In this document: positions 10,947-22,144 of the stretch, piece by piece
Layout: the number at the start of each line of letters is the position of its first letter
Position numbering within the stretch: the first letter of the stretch is position 1
Origin: Allopusillimonas soli
Lineage (GTDB): Bacteria > Pseudomonadota > Gammaproteobacteria > Burkholderiales > Burkholderiaceae_B
Direction: 5' to 3'
Length of the DNA stretch: 64,000 nucleotides
NCBI RefSeq assembly: GCF_004153445.1
Contig: NZ_SDQC01000001.1
Location: 62,001-126,000, forward strand
The notes under the pieces: model-generated
The model's database searches: none
What the model was told of the DNA's origin: nothing
The model's input: only the letters and a program-made list of their open reading frames with translations
Position numbers and translations under genes: made by a program

Positions 10947-11534
10947 ATGAATAAACCCTCCAAAATCGCACTAGCACTCGCCATTGCTGCCGTTACGGCC
11001 GCTGGTGCAGTATCCGCACAAACTGTCGACAACTGGCGCAATCCGTTTGGCGACGTTTGGAAAAACGGCACCCGTGAACTGTGCTGGCGCGACAACTTCT
11101 GGACGCCCGCCACCGGCATCCCCGGCTGCGATGGCGTACCCGTTGCTCAAGCTCAAGCTCCTGTGGTCGCCCCGACGGCAACGAAGGTCGTCCTGAATGC
11201 CGACACCTTCTTCGATTTTGACAAGTCCACCATCAAGCCCGAAGGCCGCCAGATCCTGGATCAGGTTGCTTCCCAGGTTCGCAGCATCAACCTCGAAACC
11301 CTGATTGCTACCGGTCACACCGACTCCATCGGCACCGAAAAGTACAACCAGGGCCTGTCCGAGCGTCGTGCCAATTCCGTCAAGCAATACCTGATTGGCC
11401 AAGGCGTTCCCGCAGACCGCATCTATGCGGAAGGCAAGGGCGAATTGCAACCTGTCGCCACGAACAAGACCCGCGAAGGCCGTGCGCAAAACCGCCGCGT
11501 GGAAATCGAAATCGTGGGTACACGCAAGCAGTAA
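10947..11534 (+). CDS. ompA: OmpA-domain outer-membrane protein without N-terminal barrel
   Basis: A 195-residue exported protein. Residues 1-24 form a signal peptide ending AVSA, a short segment with two cysteines (NGTRELCWRD and GIPGCDG) follows, and residues about 80-190 are a peptidoglycan-binding OmpA C-terminal domain with FFDFDKSTIKPEGR, TGHTDSIGTEKYNQGLSERRA and GKGELQPVATNKTREGRAQNRRVEIEI. The conserved Asp and Arg that contact diaminopimelate are in the last two motifs. The usual eight-stranded N-terminal barrel is missing, as in Bordetella OmpA-type proteins. It probably anchors the outer membrane to peptidoglycan and is likely abundant given its strong-looking Shine-Dalgarno and terminator. 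Confidence 0.93.
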   Translation: MNKPSKIALALAIAAVTAAGAVSAQTVDNWRNPFGDVWKNGTRELCWRDNFWTPATGIPGCDGVPVAQAQAPVVAPTATKVVLNADTFFDFDKSTIKPEGRQILDQVASQVRSINLETLIATGHTDSIGTEKYNQGLSERRANSVKQYLIGQGVPADRIYAEGKGELQPVATNKTREGRAQNRRVEIEIVGTRKQ

Positions 11535-11568
11535 GCGCAAACGTCTGCTCGACGTTAAACGCTACAAT

Positions 11569-11599
11569 AAGGGCTCCCATCCGGGAGCCCTTGTTTTTT
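11569..11599 (+). terminator. Rho-independent terminator after ompA
   Basis: A perfect 10-bp stem AAGGGCTCCC / GGGAGCCCTT with loop ATCC is followed by GTTTTTT. It ends 35-65 bases after the ompA stop and immediately before ubiG, separating the two transcripts. Confidence 0.9.
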
Positions 11600-11609
11600 G
11601 GGATTTGCC

Positions 11610-12353
11610 ATGAATGCAACAGCCTCCGACGCCAGCCAGGCGGATGTGAATGTCGATCAGGCCGAACTCGAGAAGTTCAGCGCACTGGCCTCGCGCTGGT
11701 GGGACCCCGAAAGCGAATTCAAGCCGCTGCACGCCATCAATCCACTGCGCCTGAAATGGATACTGGATCAGACCGGCCCGCTGGCCGGACGTACAGTGCT
11801 TGACGTTGGCTGCGGAGGAGGCATCCTGGCCGAGAGCCTGTCAAAGTCAGGCGGCAAGGTCACTGGCATCGATCTGGCAGCCAAGTCGCTGCAGGTGGCC
11901 AAGCTGCACGGGCTGGAATCCGGCGTGCCGGTCACCTACGAGGCCATCAGCGCTGAAGGCCTGGCCGCACGCCAGCCAGGCAGCTTCGATATCGTCACGT
12001 GCATGGAAATGCTGGAGCACGTGCCCAATCCCGCGTCCATCGTACAGGCATGCGCCACACTTGTCCGGCCTGGAGGGTGGGTGTTCTTCTCAACGCTTAA
12101 CCGCAACCCGAAATCCTTTCTATTTGCCATCGTGGGCGCCGAGTATCTCCTCAAGATGCTGCCCAAAGGCACCCACAGCTACGAAAACTTTATTCGGCCC
12201 AGCGAGCTGGCGGCAGCCGCGCGCCAGGCAGGCCTGACACCCACGAGCCTGGCGGGCCTGGAATACAACCCGCTCACGCAGCACTATCGCATTACCCAGG
12301 ACACTTCCGTCAATTATCTGGTGGCAACCCGCCTTGAAGACACCCATGAATAA
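11610..12353 (+). CDS. ubiG: Ubiquinone biosynthesis O-methyltransferase
   Basis: SAM-dependent methyltransferase that performs both O-methylations of ubiquinone synthesis. The 247-residue product has the UbiG opening [36 protein letters not shown]-binding motif [14 protein letters not shown], and the family-typical [11 protein letters not shown] and [12 protein letters not shown] start at the ATG at 11610; a TTG four codons upstream also reads in frame but falls inside the ompA terminator U-run. The last 8 bases overlap the next gene, suggesting co-translation. Confidence 0.95.
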   Translation: MNATASDASQADVNVDQAELEKFSALASRWWDPESEFKPLHAINPLRLKWILDQTGPLAGRTVLDVGCGGGILAESLSKSGGKVTGIDLAAKSLQVAKLHGLESGVPVTYEAISAEGLAARQPGSFDIVTCMEMLEHVPNPASIVQACATLVRPGGWVFFSTLNRNPKSFLFAIVGAEYLLKMLPKGTHSYENFIRPSELAAAARQAGLTPTSLAGLEYNPLTQHYRITQDTSVNYLVATRLEDTHE

Positions 12354-13014
12354 GCTGGTTCTGTTCGATTTTGACGGCACATTGGCCGATACCGCCCCCG
12401 ACCTTGCCGCCGCGGCCAACAAACAGCGTGACCGGCGCGGATTGCCTCCCCTGCCCTATGAAGCCTTGAGACCGTATGCATCTCATGGGGCTCGCGGCCT
12501 GCTCAGGGCGGGTTTGGGCCTGACGCCGGATGACGACGGCTATGAAGCCTGCCGCCAGCAGTTCCTGGACGACTACCGAGCCGACATGACGCGCCACACC
12601 ACGCTGTTTCCGGGTGTATCCGAGCTGCTTGCCACACTGCGCAGCCATGGCTATGCGTGGGGCATCGTCACCAACAAGGCCGAAAGCCTTGCCCTGCCCT
12701 TGGTCGCGCATCTGGGCCTGGAAGACGAATGCGCCGTCACGGTGGGCGGCGACACCACGCCCCACGCCAAGCCACATCCCGAACCCCTGCTACATGCGGC
12801 CCGCAAGACGGGACATGCGCCGCAAGACTGTATATATATAGGCGACGATCAGCGCGACATCATTGCCGGCAAGGCCGCCGGCATGGGCACCGTCGTGGCT
12901 GCCTACGGCTATTGCGGCACCGAGACAGCAGTCCACAACTGGGATGCCGACGCCATTGCCAATGCGCCCAAGGAGATCTGGCCGCTCATACGCCATTGGA
13001 GCCCGCCAGCCTGA
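12346..13014 (+). CDS. gph: HAD-family phosphatase, Gph or MupP type
   Basis: A 222-residue haloacid-dehalogenase hydrolase: nucleophile motif [13 protein letters not shown] at the N-terminus, a helical cap, motif II IVTNK, and acidic motif [16 protein letters not shown]. It would be annotated as phosphoglycolate phosphatase, which detoxifies 2-phosphoglycolate. However, the gene overlaps ubiG by 8 bp, and the Pseudomonas gene in the same ubiG context is mupP, whose product dephosphorylates N-acetylmuramate 6-phosphate in peptidoglycan recycling; either substrate is possible. The ATG at 12346 is preferred to an upstream TTG. Confidence 0.85.
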   Translation: MNKLVLFDFDGTLADTAPDLAAAANKQRDRRGLPPLPYEALRPYASHGARGLLRAGLGLTPDDDGYEACRQQFLDDYRADMTRHTTLFPGVSELLATLRSHGYAWGIVTNKAESLALPLVAHLGLEDECAVTVGGDTTPHAKPHPEPLLHAARKTGHAPQDCIYIGDDQRDIIAGKAAGMGTVVAAYGYCGTETAVHNWDADAIANAPKEIWPLIRHWSPPA

Positions 13015-13238
13015 GCCCCGGGGCCGACCCAGCTCTCCTTTCAGCATGCTGCCATCTCCCGGCATGCCGACCCTCCTTCCAACACACCGCCCCATCCAGC
13101 GGGTGGATACGGCCCTTGTTTTTTTCCCGTCCTGTATATCGGGCCAGATCACGTTAGCGAGTGTTTCAAACAGCCACATCAGTCTCGTTGGGGTGTTACA
13201 GTAGCGCGTTTTTCAAAAACAACAAGGAAGAGGTACTA

Positions 13239-14588
13239 ATGGAGTTTCTTAACAATCTGGTCAATAGCATCAATGGCCTAGTCTGGGGTCCTCCCATGCT
13301 GGTGCTCATTCTGGGCACAGGCTTTTTCCTGATGGTCATGCTCAGGCTGATGCCGCTGCGGCGCATAGTCACGGGTTTCGCGCTCATCTGGGGCGGGCGC
13401 GCCAAAGGCAGCGAGGATACGGGGGAAATCAGCCCCTTCCAGGCGCTTATGACCTGCCTTGCGGCCACCGTCGGCACGGGCAATATCGCCGGCGTGGCAA
13501 CGGCCATTGCACTCGGCGGCCCCGGGGCTTTGTTCTGGATGTGGTGCACGGCACTGGTCGGTATGGCCACGAAGTACTGCGAAGTGGTCCTGGCCGTTCA
13601 TTTCCGCGAGAAGGATGACCGCAACGAGCATGTGGGCGGACCCATGTACGCGATCAAGAACGGCCTGGGCAAGCGCTGGGTTTGGCTGGGCGCCGCCTTT
13701 GCGATCTTCGGTGGTCTGGCGGGCTTTGGCATAGGCAACATGGTGCAGGTAAACAGCATGGCGCATGCCCTGCAGACGACGTTCTCCGTGCCATTGTGGG
13801 TAACCGGCGTCGTGACCATGGTCTTGATCGGCCTGGTCATTCTTGGCGGCATCAAGCGCATTGGCGTCGTGGCCGCCTCCCTGGTTCCATTCATGTGCGT
13901 GGCATACGTGCTGGCCGGCCTTGCCGTTCTCGTCATCAATGCCGACCGCATCCCGGACGCGCTGGATCTCATCTTCACGCACGCATTCTCCCCGATAGCA
14001 GCCACCGGCGGCTTCGCGGGTGCGGCAGTCATGGCTGCAATTCGCTTTGGCGTGGCACGCGGCATTTTCTCTAACGAAGCTGGCCTTGGCACCGCAGGCA
14101 TCGCGCAGGCGGCGGGCACAACAACCAACGCCGTACGCTCGGGCTTGATCGGCATGATGGGTACCTTCATCGATACCATCATCATCTGCAGCATCACGGG
14201 TCTGTCCATCGTGTGCTCGGGTGTATGGAGCAGCGGTGAAAGCGGCGCGGCGCTTTCCGCGAGCGCGTTCGAAACATCCATGCCCGGCATCGGCGGCGCC
14301 ATCCTGACCATAGCCCTGGTGATTTTTGCCTTCACCACCATATTGGGCTGGAGCTACTATGGTGAAAAATGCTGGGAGTTCCTGCTCGGTACCCGCACCA
14401 CTGTGCCTTACCGCATCATCTGGGTGCTCGCTGTGCCGTTTGGCGCCATTACCCAACTGGATTTCGCATGGCTGATGGCCGACACGCTCAATGGACTCAT
14501 GGCCATACCCAATCTGATATCGTTGCTGCTGCTAAGCCCGCTCGTCGTGAAGCTAACGAACGAGTATTTCCTTACGCATAAAAACTAG
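13239..14588 (+). CDS. Sodium:alanine/glycine symporter (AGCS family)
   Basis: A 449-residue inner-membrane amino-acid:cation symporter. Hydrophobic segments run the whole length, and the family signature region is seen as FQALMTCLAATVGTGNIAGVATAIALGGPGALFWMW near residue 65, followed by GGPMYAIKNGLGKRW. Members take up alanine or glycine with sodium; the substrate here is not determined. The ATG at 13239 follows AAGGAAGAGG. A 224-bp gap separates it from gph and a strong terminator follows, so it is probably transcribed alone. I looked for a glycine riboswitch in the leader and could not recognise one. Confidence 0.9.
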   Translation: MEFLNNLVNSINGLVWGPPMLVLILGTGFFLMVMLRLMPLRRIVTGFALIWGGRAKGSEDTGEISPFQALMTCLAATVGTGNIAGVATAIALGGPGALFWMWCTALVGMATKYCEVVLAVHFREKDDRNEHVGGPMYAIKNGLGKRWVWLGAAFAIFGGLAGFGIGNMVQVNSMAHALQTTFSVPLWVTGVVTMVLIGLVILGGIKRIGVVAASLVPFMCVAYVLAGLAVLVINADRIPDALDLIFTHAFSPIAATGGFAGAAVMAAIRFGVARGIFSNEAGLGTAGIAQAAGTTTNAVRSGLIGMMGTFIDTIIICSITGLSIVCSGVWSSGESGAALSASAFETSMPGIGGAILTIALVIFAFTTILGWSYYGEKCWEFLLGTRTTVPYRIIWVLAVPFGAITQLDFAWLMADTLNGLMAIPNLISLLLLSPLVVKLTNEYFLTHKN

Positions 14589-14663
14589 TCCAATCACGCG
14601 GACTGCGCGTCCCAGGCCAAGATACACCCTGGCCTGGGCCACCGGCAGCACGGTCAGGATGCA

Positions 14664-14688
14664 GGCAAGCCCTCGGCTTGCCTTTTTT
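14664..14688 (+). terminator. Rho-independent terminator after the symporter
   Basis: Perfect 8-bp stem GGCAAGCC / GGCTTGCC with a CTC loop, followed by six T. A second 9-bp hairpin (CCCAGGCCA / TGGCCTGGG, 14611-14638) without a T-run lies just upstream. Confidence 0.88.
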
Positions 14689-14745
14689 GTTCATGCTGGC
14701 GTCCAGCACGGCATGTTGCTCGCGCAGATGGCGCTGGCTGAGATC

Positions 14746-16197
14746 TCAGGTCCAGGGGAGGGAATAGGTTTTGATGTTGGTGAAGCTCTTCATCGCTTCC
14801 TGAACGCCTTCCTTGTAACCCAGCCCCGAATCCTTGATGCCGCCAAATGGCGTAAGCTCAAGCCGGTAACCCGGCACCTCGCGTATATTGACCGTGCCCG
14901 TGTGCAGGCCTTCCACAAACCGCGTAATGTAGTCGAGCCGGTTTGTGCAGACGCCTGAAGACAGACCATAGGGTGTGGAGTTGGCAATGCGGATGGCATC
15001 CTCCACTGTCCCGAAACGTATCACAGGCGAAACCGGGCCAAACAACTCCTCAGTGACAACATCCAGATCCGGACGCACATGATCCAGCACAGTTGGCGAG
15101 TACAGCGCGCCATCACGTTCGTTGCCATGCAAGAGCCTTGCGCCCTGCTTTACCGCACGTGCCACTCTCTCCTCGAAAGTGCGGGCCGCATGCTCATCAA
15201 TGACGGTTCCCATCTGCACGCTGCGATCTGCGGGGTCGCCATGCCGCCAGGCCCGCGTCTTGTCCACCAACATGTCCACGAAACGATCGGCCACCGAATC
15301 CTGCACCAGGATGCGCTTCACCGCGGTGCAGCGCTGCCCTGAATTCTTGTACGATCCCGCCACAGCCAATGAGCTGGCCTCGTCCAGGTCCGCATCCTCC
15401 ATCACGATAAGCGGCGCATTCCCGCCCAGCTCCAACACCATGCGGCGATAGCCTATCTTGGACGCAATGTATTTCCCTATGGCCACGCCGCCAGTAAAGC
15501 TGACCAGGCCAACATGCTCGTTGACGATCAACTCGTCGGCAATCTCACGCGGGTCGCCGGTGATGACCGAAAACATTTCCGGCGGTAGGCCCGCCTCGTA
15601 GAGCACGTCCGCCAGGGCCAGCGCGGACAGCGGTACTTTCTCGGACGGCTTGAGCACCATGCGGTTGTTGGTGGCAATGGCCGGCACAATCTTGTGCGCC
15701 ACCTGATTCATGGGATGGTTGAATGGCGTAATCGCACTGATGACGTCCAGCAGAGGGTCGCGCTGTGTATAAACACGCCGTTTTTTTCCGTGCGGTGTCA
15801 GGTCGCATGAGAATATTTCGCCATCGTCCACCAATGCCTGGCTAGCGCCAAACACCAACACGTCGCACACTCGCCCGACCTCATAGAGAGAATCCTGCTT
15901 GCACAGGCCGCTCTCGGCGGTAATGAGATCCGAATAGGCCTCCGTGCGCGAGCGTATTATTTCGGCAGCGCGTTTGAGAATCTCGGAGCGCTCGTAACGC
16001 GTTAGCGTGGCCTTGTAGGCGCGTGCGATGGCAAACGCGCGACGCACATCCTCCAGAGTAGCCTTGGGTACTGTGCCCACCAGATCGCCGTTGTAGGGGT
16101 TGAACACCTCGATAACGCGATCGCGATATATCTTTTCGCCGGCAATGCGCAAGGCCTCTCTGCGCAACCCATCGGCCTGCTCAACAGCAACATTCAT
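14746..16197 (-). CDS. phnY: Phosphonoacetaldehyde dehydrogenase
   Basis: An aldehyde dehydrogenase (about 483 residues) predicted to oxidise phosphonoacetaldehyde to phosphonoacetate with NAD(P). Seen: PFNHPMNQVAHKIVPA, SFTGGVAIGKYIA, the general base in LELGGNAP, the nucleophile in NSGQRCTAVKR, and EELFGPVSPVIRF. The substrate is assigned from the gene next door, phnA, which consumes phosphonoacetate. I chose the ATG at 16197 because AAGGGG lies at good spacing; an alternative ATG at 16212 would overlap the phnA stop as ATGA and add five residues. It is the last gene of the GntR-phnA-phnY string. Confidence 0.87.
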   Translation of the reverse strand: MNVAVEQADGLRREALRIAGEKIYRDRVIEVFNPYNGDLVGTVPKATLEDVRRAFAIARAYKATLTRYERSEILKRAAEIIRSRTEAYSDLITAESGLCKQDSLYEVGRVCDVLVFGASQALVDDGEIFSCDLTPHGKKRRVYTQRDPLLDVISAITPFNHPMNQVAHKIVPAIATNNRMVLKPSEKVPLSALALADVLYEAGLPPEMFSVITGDPREIADELIVNEHVGLVSFTGGVAIGKYIASKIGYRRMVLELGGNAPLIVMEDADLDEASSLAVAGSYKNSGQRCTAVKRILVQDSVADRFVDMLVDKTRAWRHGDPADRSVQMGTVIDEHAARTFEERVARAVKQGARLLHGNERDGALYSPTVLDHVRPDLDVVTEELFGPVSPVIRFGTVEDAIRIANSTPYGLSSGVCTNRLDYITRFVEGLHTGTVNIREVPGYRLELTPFGGIKDSGLGYKEGVQEAMKSFTNIKTYSLPWT

Positions 16198-16208
16198 GTC
16201 CACCCCTT

Positions 16209-18211
<2,003 letters not shown>

Positions 18212-18380
18212 TTTTATATGCCAGCGATTTTGATGATTGACATTAGACCGTAAGCTATGTAAATTGTCAACAAAATCCAATATGCAATAAACAATAAACG
18301 AGACACGCCCATTGCCGGCCAAGCCGGCGCAAGGAGATCGATATGCATTTCCCCGTTGGCGAAAAACAGGTCACGTCACC
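18212..18380. promoter_or_regulatory. Divergent control region of the phosphonate locus
   Basis: This A/T-rich 169-bp gap separates the GntR gene from the alcohol dehydrogenase. It contains TTGTCAACAA (18264-18273), a short two-fold element resembling FadR-type half-sites, and a tandem AATAAAC at 18286-18299. Binding by the GntR protein is a guess. Confidence 0.3.
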
Positions 18381-19478
18381 ATGACAGCCCACGCATTCCA
18401 TAATCCGGTGGACATACGATTTGGCGCTGGCGCATTGGGCATGCTGGACGCGCTCGTCGGTTCGCGCAGAACCGTTCTGGTCACATTTCCGGAAGCCGAA
18501 TCGCTGGGCCTGGTTGCGCGCATTCGCGGGCTGCTGGGAAAACGTCTCCTGGCAGTGGAAGATGGCACCGAGCCCAACCCTGACGTGGTTGGCCTCGGCG
18601 CTATGTATCGACGCTTCTGGTCCGATCACACCGCCTGCGAGGTTATCGTCGCGGCTGGCGGCGGAAGCACCCTGGATACCGCCAAGGCACTGATGGTAGG
18701 CACGGAAAACGACACCTTCGACACGTTGCTGGATCAGCTGAAATCAGGCGCCTCGTTCACGCCGCCTCGCGTAAAGAAGCTGATCGCCGTACCCACCACG
18801 GCGGGCACAGGCAGCGAGGTCACACCGTGGGCCACGATCTGGGACCGCGGCGCCGACATGAAGAAGTACTCGCTGCACTTGCGTGAGACCTGGGCTGAGT
18901 CGGCGGTGATCGATCCGGAACTCATGCTCAGCCTGCCGGCCTCGGTTACCTTGCAAAGCGGGCTGGATGCGCTGTCACATGCGCTTGAATCCATCTGGAA
19001 TATCAACGCCAACCCGATCTCCGACACGCTGGCCGTCTCGGCTGCCCGACAAATGCTCGATACCCTGCCTCGGCTGATGCAGGCCCAGGACGATCTGACC
19101 CTACGCTCGGCAGCATCGCAGGCAGCATTGAAGGCCGGCCTGGCCTTCTCCAATACCAAGACCGCCCTTGCGCATTCCATCTCCTACGACATGACGCTGC
19201 GTCATGGCCTGCCTCACGGTATCGCCTGTTCCTTTACGCTGCCCATGGTGCTGGAACGCGCAACGGGCCAACGCAGCGACAGGGACGAAGTACTGCAGGC
19301 CATCTTTCCCTGCCGGCTCGCCGAGGCGCCCGATCACTTGAGACGCTTTCTGGAACAGCTGCAGGTCAGTACCCGGTTTGACAGCTACGGCGTCGACGAC
19401 GCCGAGGCCCAGGCCATGATCGCCCACGCGCTCGATGGCGTGCGGGGAAAAAATTTTATCGGCGCGTTGGCGACATGA
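18381..19478 (+). CDS. Phosphonate-associated iron-containing alcohol dehydrogenase
   Basis: A 365-residue group III alcohol dehydrogenase. It has the NAD-binding VAAGGGSTLDTAKAL near residue 95, PTTAGTGSEVTPWATI, and the metal ligands in SGLDALSHALESIWN and AHSISYDMTLRHGLPHGIAC. A subgroup of this family is known by its association with phosphonate genes. Next to phnY/phnA it could interconvert 2-hydroxyethylphosphonate and phosphonoacetaldehyde; that is inference. The ATG at 18381 is the first that gives a normal N-terminus (HNPVDIRFGAGAL); the open frame extends 23 codons further upstream without homology-like features. It heads the plus-strand arm. Confidence 0.85.
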   Translation: MTAHAFHNPVDIRFGAGALGMLDALVGSRRTVLVTFPEAESLGLVARIRGLLGKRLLAVEDGTEPNPDVVGLGAMYRRFWSDHTACEVIVAAGGGSTLDTAKALMVGTENDTFDTLLDQLKSGASFTPPRVKKLIAVPTTAGTGSEVTPWATIWDRGADMKKYSLHLRETWAESAVIDPELMLSLPASVTLQSGLDALSHALESIWNINANPISDTLAVSAARQMLDTLPRLMQAQDDLTLRSAASQAALKAGLAFSNTKTALAHSISYDMTLRHGLPHGIACSFTLPMVLERATGQRSDRDEVLQAIFPCRLAEAPDHLRRFLEQLQVSTRFDSYGVDDAEAQAMIAHALDGVRGKNFIGALAT

Positions 19479-19565
19479 AGGCGCCGTATCCACCACGCTG
19501 CAGGTGTGCCATCGCTCCGGCCTGCCTGGCGATCCACAAAATAATCGGAGCGGCAAGGAGACCCC

Positions 19566-20489
19566 ATGTCTGTTCAATTTCCAACGCAACACGCCTGTAG
19601 TCGACGGCCTGGCCTGCGGCGTCTGTTGTCCGTTGCCATGCTGGCAGGCCTTACGGGCCTGGCCAGCGTTGCTCACGCCGAAGATTGTGAAAATCCAAAG
19701 GCCTTGAAGTACTCCATCATTCCAACGCAGGACACCGTGCGCGAGCTCGCTCTGTACAAGCCTGTCCTCAAGCTGCTGGAAGAGGAGACCGGCAAGAAGA
19801 TCGAGTTCTATATGCCCACGTCCTACTCCTCCGTGGTGGAGGCGCTTCTGGGAAAATGGGTGGACATTGCTACGCTCGGGCCTGAATCCTACGTCATTGC
19901 CCATGGCAAGGATCCTTCCATCGAGGTCTTCGCGACGTACTACAAAAAAGCCCACGGCGTACAGCCCGCCGGTCCGGGGTATAAATCCACGCTCATCACC
20001 AAGAAAGGCTCAAAGTTCGACTCCATAGAATCGCTGAAGGGTTCGGTGCTGCTGCTTGTGGATCCGGCAAGCACGTCGGGAGCCCTGATTCCGAAATCGC
20101 TGTTCACCAAGGAAATCAAGGAGCCGTTGGACCAGTATTTTTCGCGCGTCGCATTCTCGGGTGGCCATGATCTGTCTACGATTGCCATCGAAAACGGCAA
20201 GGCCGATGCCGCATTCGTCGCAACCCACCGCTTCATGAACACGGTGGACGCGGGCAAGGCGAAAGTCGATGATTTCAATTATCTATGGACTTCGCCGCGC
20301 ATTCCGCAGGACCCGTTCGTATACCGCTCTCAACTCTGCCCCGACCTCAAGGCAAAGATCAAGAAAGCCTTTCTGGACCTGGACAAGACACCCGAGGGCC
20401 GCAAGTATCTGGATAACGTCGACTCGGAGAAATTCGTTTCCATGTCCGACTCGGATTACGACATTATCCGCGAAGCCGGCGTGAAGTAG
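19566..20489 (+). CDS. phnD: Phosphonate ABC transporter substrate-binding protein
   Basis: A 307-residue periplasmic binding protein: Arg-rich signal peptide ending SVAHA (about residue 38), then the PhnD-type core with SIIPTQDTVRE, FYMPTSYSSVVEALLGKWVDIATLGPESYV and VDPASTSGALIPKSLF, where the serines and threonines of the SYSS and STSG stretches would bind the phosphonate oxygens. It captures phosphonate for PhnC/PhnE uptake. AAGGAG lies 6 bases before the ATG. It follows the alcohol dehydrogenase by 87 bp and is followed by phnC after 62 bp. Confidence 0.93.
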   Translation: MSVQFPTQHACSRRPGLRRLLSVAMLAGLTGLASVAHAEDCENPKALKYSIIPTQDTVRELALYKPVLKLLEEETGKKIEFYMPTSYSSVVEALLGKWVDIATLGPESYVIAHGKDPSIEVFATYYKKAHGVQPAGPGYKSTLITKKGSKFDSIESLKGSVLLLVDPASTSGALIPKSLFTKEIKEPLDQYFSRVAFSGGHDLSTIAIENGKADAAFVATHRFMNTVDAGKAKVDDFNYLWTSPRIPQDPFVYRSQLCPDLKAKIKKAFLDLDKTPEGRKYLDNVDSEKFVSMSDSDYDIIREAGVK

Positions 20490-20551
20490 GCGCTCCGCGC
20501 GCCGGGCCACTTTCCGCGCCCGGCACGCCCAACACCCGCAGGAGAAACAAG

Positions 20552-21301
20552 GTGGAATCTGTACTGGAAGTCCAAGGCCTGTGCGCGGGATACGCAGGCC
20601 GCTCTATTCTCAAGAATGTCGACTTCAAAGTCGGGCCCGAAGACTTTGTTGCGATTATCGGGCCCAGTGGTGCTGGCAAGTCTACGCTGATCCGCTGCAT
20701 CAATCGCCTGGTGGAGCCCTCCGCGGGAACAATCCGCTTCATGGGCCGGGATGTGGTGGGCCTGAGCCAGTCCGAACTGCGCGAAACCCGGCGTCATATC
20801 GGCATGATTTTCCAGGAGTTCAACCTGATCGAGCGCATGTCAGTGATCGACAACGTCCTCACCGGCAGGCTGGGCTATACCGGCACCCTACGCAGCCTGT
20901 TCAGGGCGTTCAAGCATGAGAACGTGCGGCATGCCCTCACGTTGCTGGAGCGCGTTGGCTTGACCGAGCATGTGGACAAACGGGCCGATCAGCTCAGCGG
21001 AGGCCAGCGGCAGCGCGTCGGCATTGCCCGCGCGCTGATTCAGAACCCCAAGCTGATGCTTGTGGACGAGCCCACTTCCAGTCTGGATCCGAAAATTGCG
21101 CGTGAAGTCATGCGGCTGATTACCGAGATCTCCCATGAGCTGGGTATTCCCGTGCTGTGCAATATCCACGACGTCCAGCTGGCCACGGAGTTCTGCAGCC
21201 GCATCATCGGCCTGCAGGATGGTGTCAAAAAATTCGAAGGCACGCCGGCCTCCTTGGATAAAAGCGCGCTGGACGAAATCTACGCCATGGAGGTGCTATG
21301 A
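20552..21301 (+). CDS. phnC: Phosphonate ABC transporter ATP-binding protein
   Basis: A 249-residue ABC ATPase with Walker A GPSGAGKS, Q-loop FQEFNLIERM, signature LSGGQRQRVGIARAL and Walker B LMLVDEPTSSLDP, closest in layout to PhnC. It starts with GTG at 20552 behind AGGAG and its stop overlaps the next gene's ATG (ATGA). It powers uptake through the two following permeases. Confidence 0.94.
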   Translation: MESVLEVQGLCAGYAGRSILKNVDFKVGPEDFVAIIGPSGAGKSTLIRCINRLVEPSAGTIRFMGRDVVGLSQSELRETRRHIGMIFQEFNLIERMSVIDNVLTGRLGYTGTLRSLFRAFKHENVRHALTLLERVGLTEHVDKRADQLSGGQRQRVGIARALIQNPKLMLVDEPTSSLDPKIAREVMRLITEISHELGIPVLCNIHDVQLATEFCSRIIGLQDGVKKFEGTPASLDKSALDEIYAMEVL

Positions 21302-22116
21302 CAAGCGCAACCATACTGGATGCAAAAACCGCCCATATCGCCTCCTGCAGCCGGCGCAATCGTGCCACCCGATACGGCATCTATCTTGCCATCTTCCTGG
21401 TCGTGGCCTGGAGCGTGGACGTATTGATCATCAAGGATACGGACTGGGCGCGGCTGGGCAACGGCACCGTCGGCCGCACCGTCATGCAGTTCCTGAATGT
21501 GGACTTCAGCATTGTGCCGGATCTGCTCTGGCCCGCTTGGGAAACGCTACTGATGGCCACCCTCGCAACACTGCTCGGACTTGTCCTGGCCATACCGGTG
21601 GCATGGCTGGGCGCCTACAACATCACGCCTCTTGGTCGCTTTTCATACAGCATAGGCAGAGTCTTGATGACGTTGTCGCGTTCCGTGCACGAAATCGTCT
21701 GGGCGCTGATATTCGTTTCCGCCGTGGGGCTGGGCGCCATGGCAGGGATACTGGCCATGGCCATCAGATCGATAGGTTTCGTATCCAAGACCGTATCCGA
21801 GGCCATAGAGGATATCGACTACGGCCCCGTCGAGGCATTAATGGCGGCGGGCGCCAACCGGTTCCAGATTCTGCTGTATGCGGTTGTTCCCCAGGTGATA
21901 CCTGTGTTCCTGGGCAATGCCATTTTCGAATGGGATATCAACATCCGCCGATCCACCATCATGGGCCTGGTCGGCGCCGGCGGGCTTGGCTTCTCCTTGT
22001 TTCGCCAGATGGCGCAATTCAATTATGGCGGCATTACAACTGTTGTGCTTGCCGTCCTGGTTCTCATCCTCTTCGGCGAAATCGTCTCGCGCTATGCCCG
22101 TAAAGCCATTATTTGA
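21298..22116 (+). CDS. phnE: Phosphonate ABC transporter permease, first PhnE
   Basis: A 272-residue inner-membrane permease with six or so hydrophobic segments and the ABC coupling motif EALMAAGANRFQILLYAVVPQVIP near residue 180, typical of PhnE (EA--AAG---------V-P). The phrase RSVHEIVWALIF is also found in the second permease, showing the two are paralogues. The ATG overlaps the phnC stop by 4 bp. Confidence 0.92.
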   Translation: MTSATILDAKTAHIASCSRRNRATRYGIYLAIFLVVAWSVDVLIIKDTDWARLGNGTVGRTVMQFLNVDFSIVPDLLWPAWETLLMATLATLLGLVLAIPVAWLGAYNITPLGRFSYSIGRVLMTLSRSVHEIVWALIFVSAVGLGAMAGILAMAIRSIGFVSKTVSEAIEDIDYGPVEALMAAGANRFQILLYAVVPQVIPVFLGNAIFEWDINIRRSTIMGLVGAGGLGFSLFRQMAQFNYGGITTVVLAVLVLILFGEIVSRYARKAII

Positions 22117-22144
22117 ATACGCCCCCGAACGCGGGCCAAAAGGA

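Noticed and set aside
13015..13238. Possible glycine riboswitch in the leader of the symporter gene.
   Set aside because: I could not find the paired conserved aptamer cores by eye; a covariance-model search (Rfam glycine model) would settle it.
13278..14456. 392-codon minus-strand frame opposite the symporter.
   Set aside because: Product is His/Gly/Ala-rich nonsense-like sequence; the symporter is clear.
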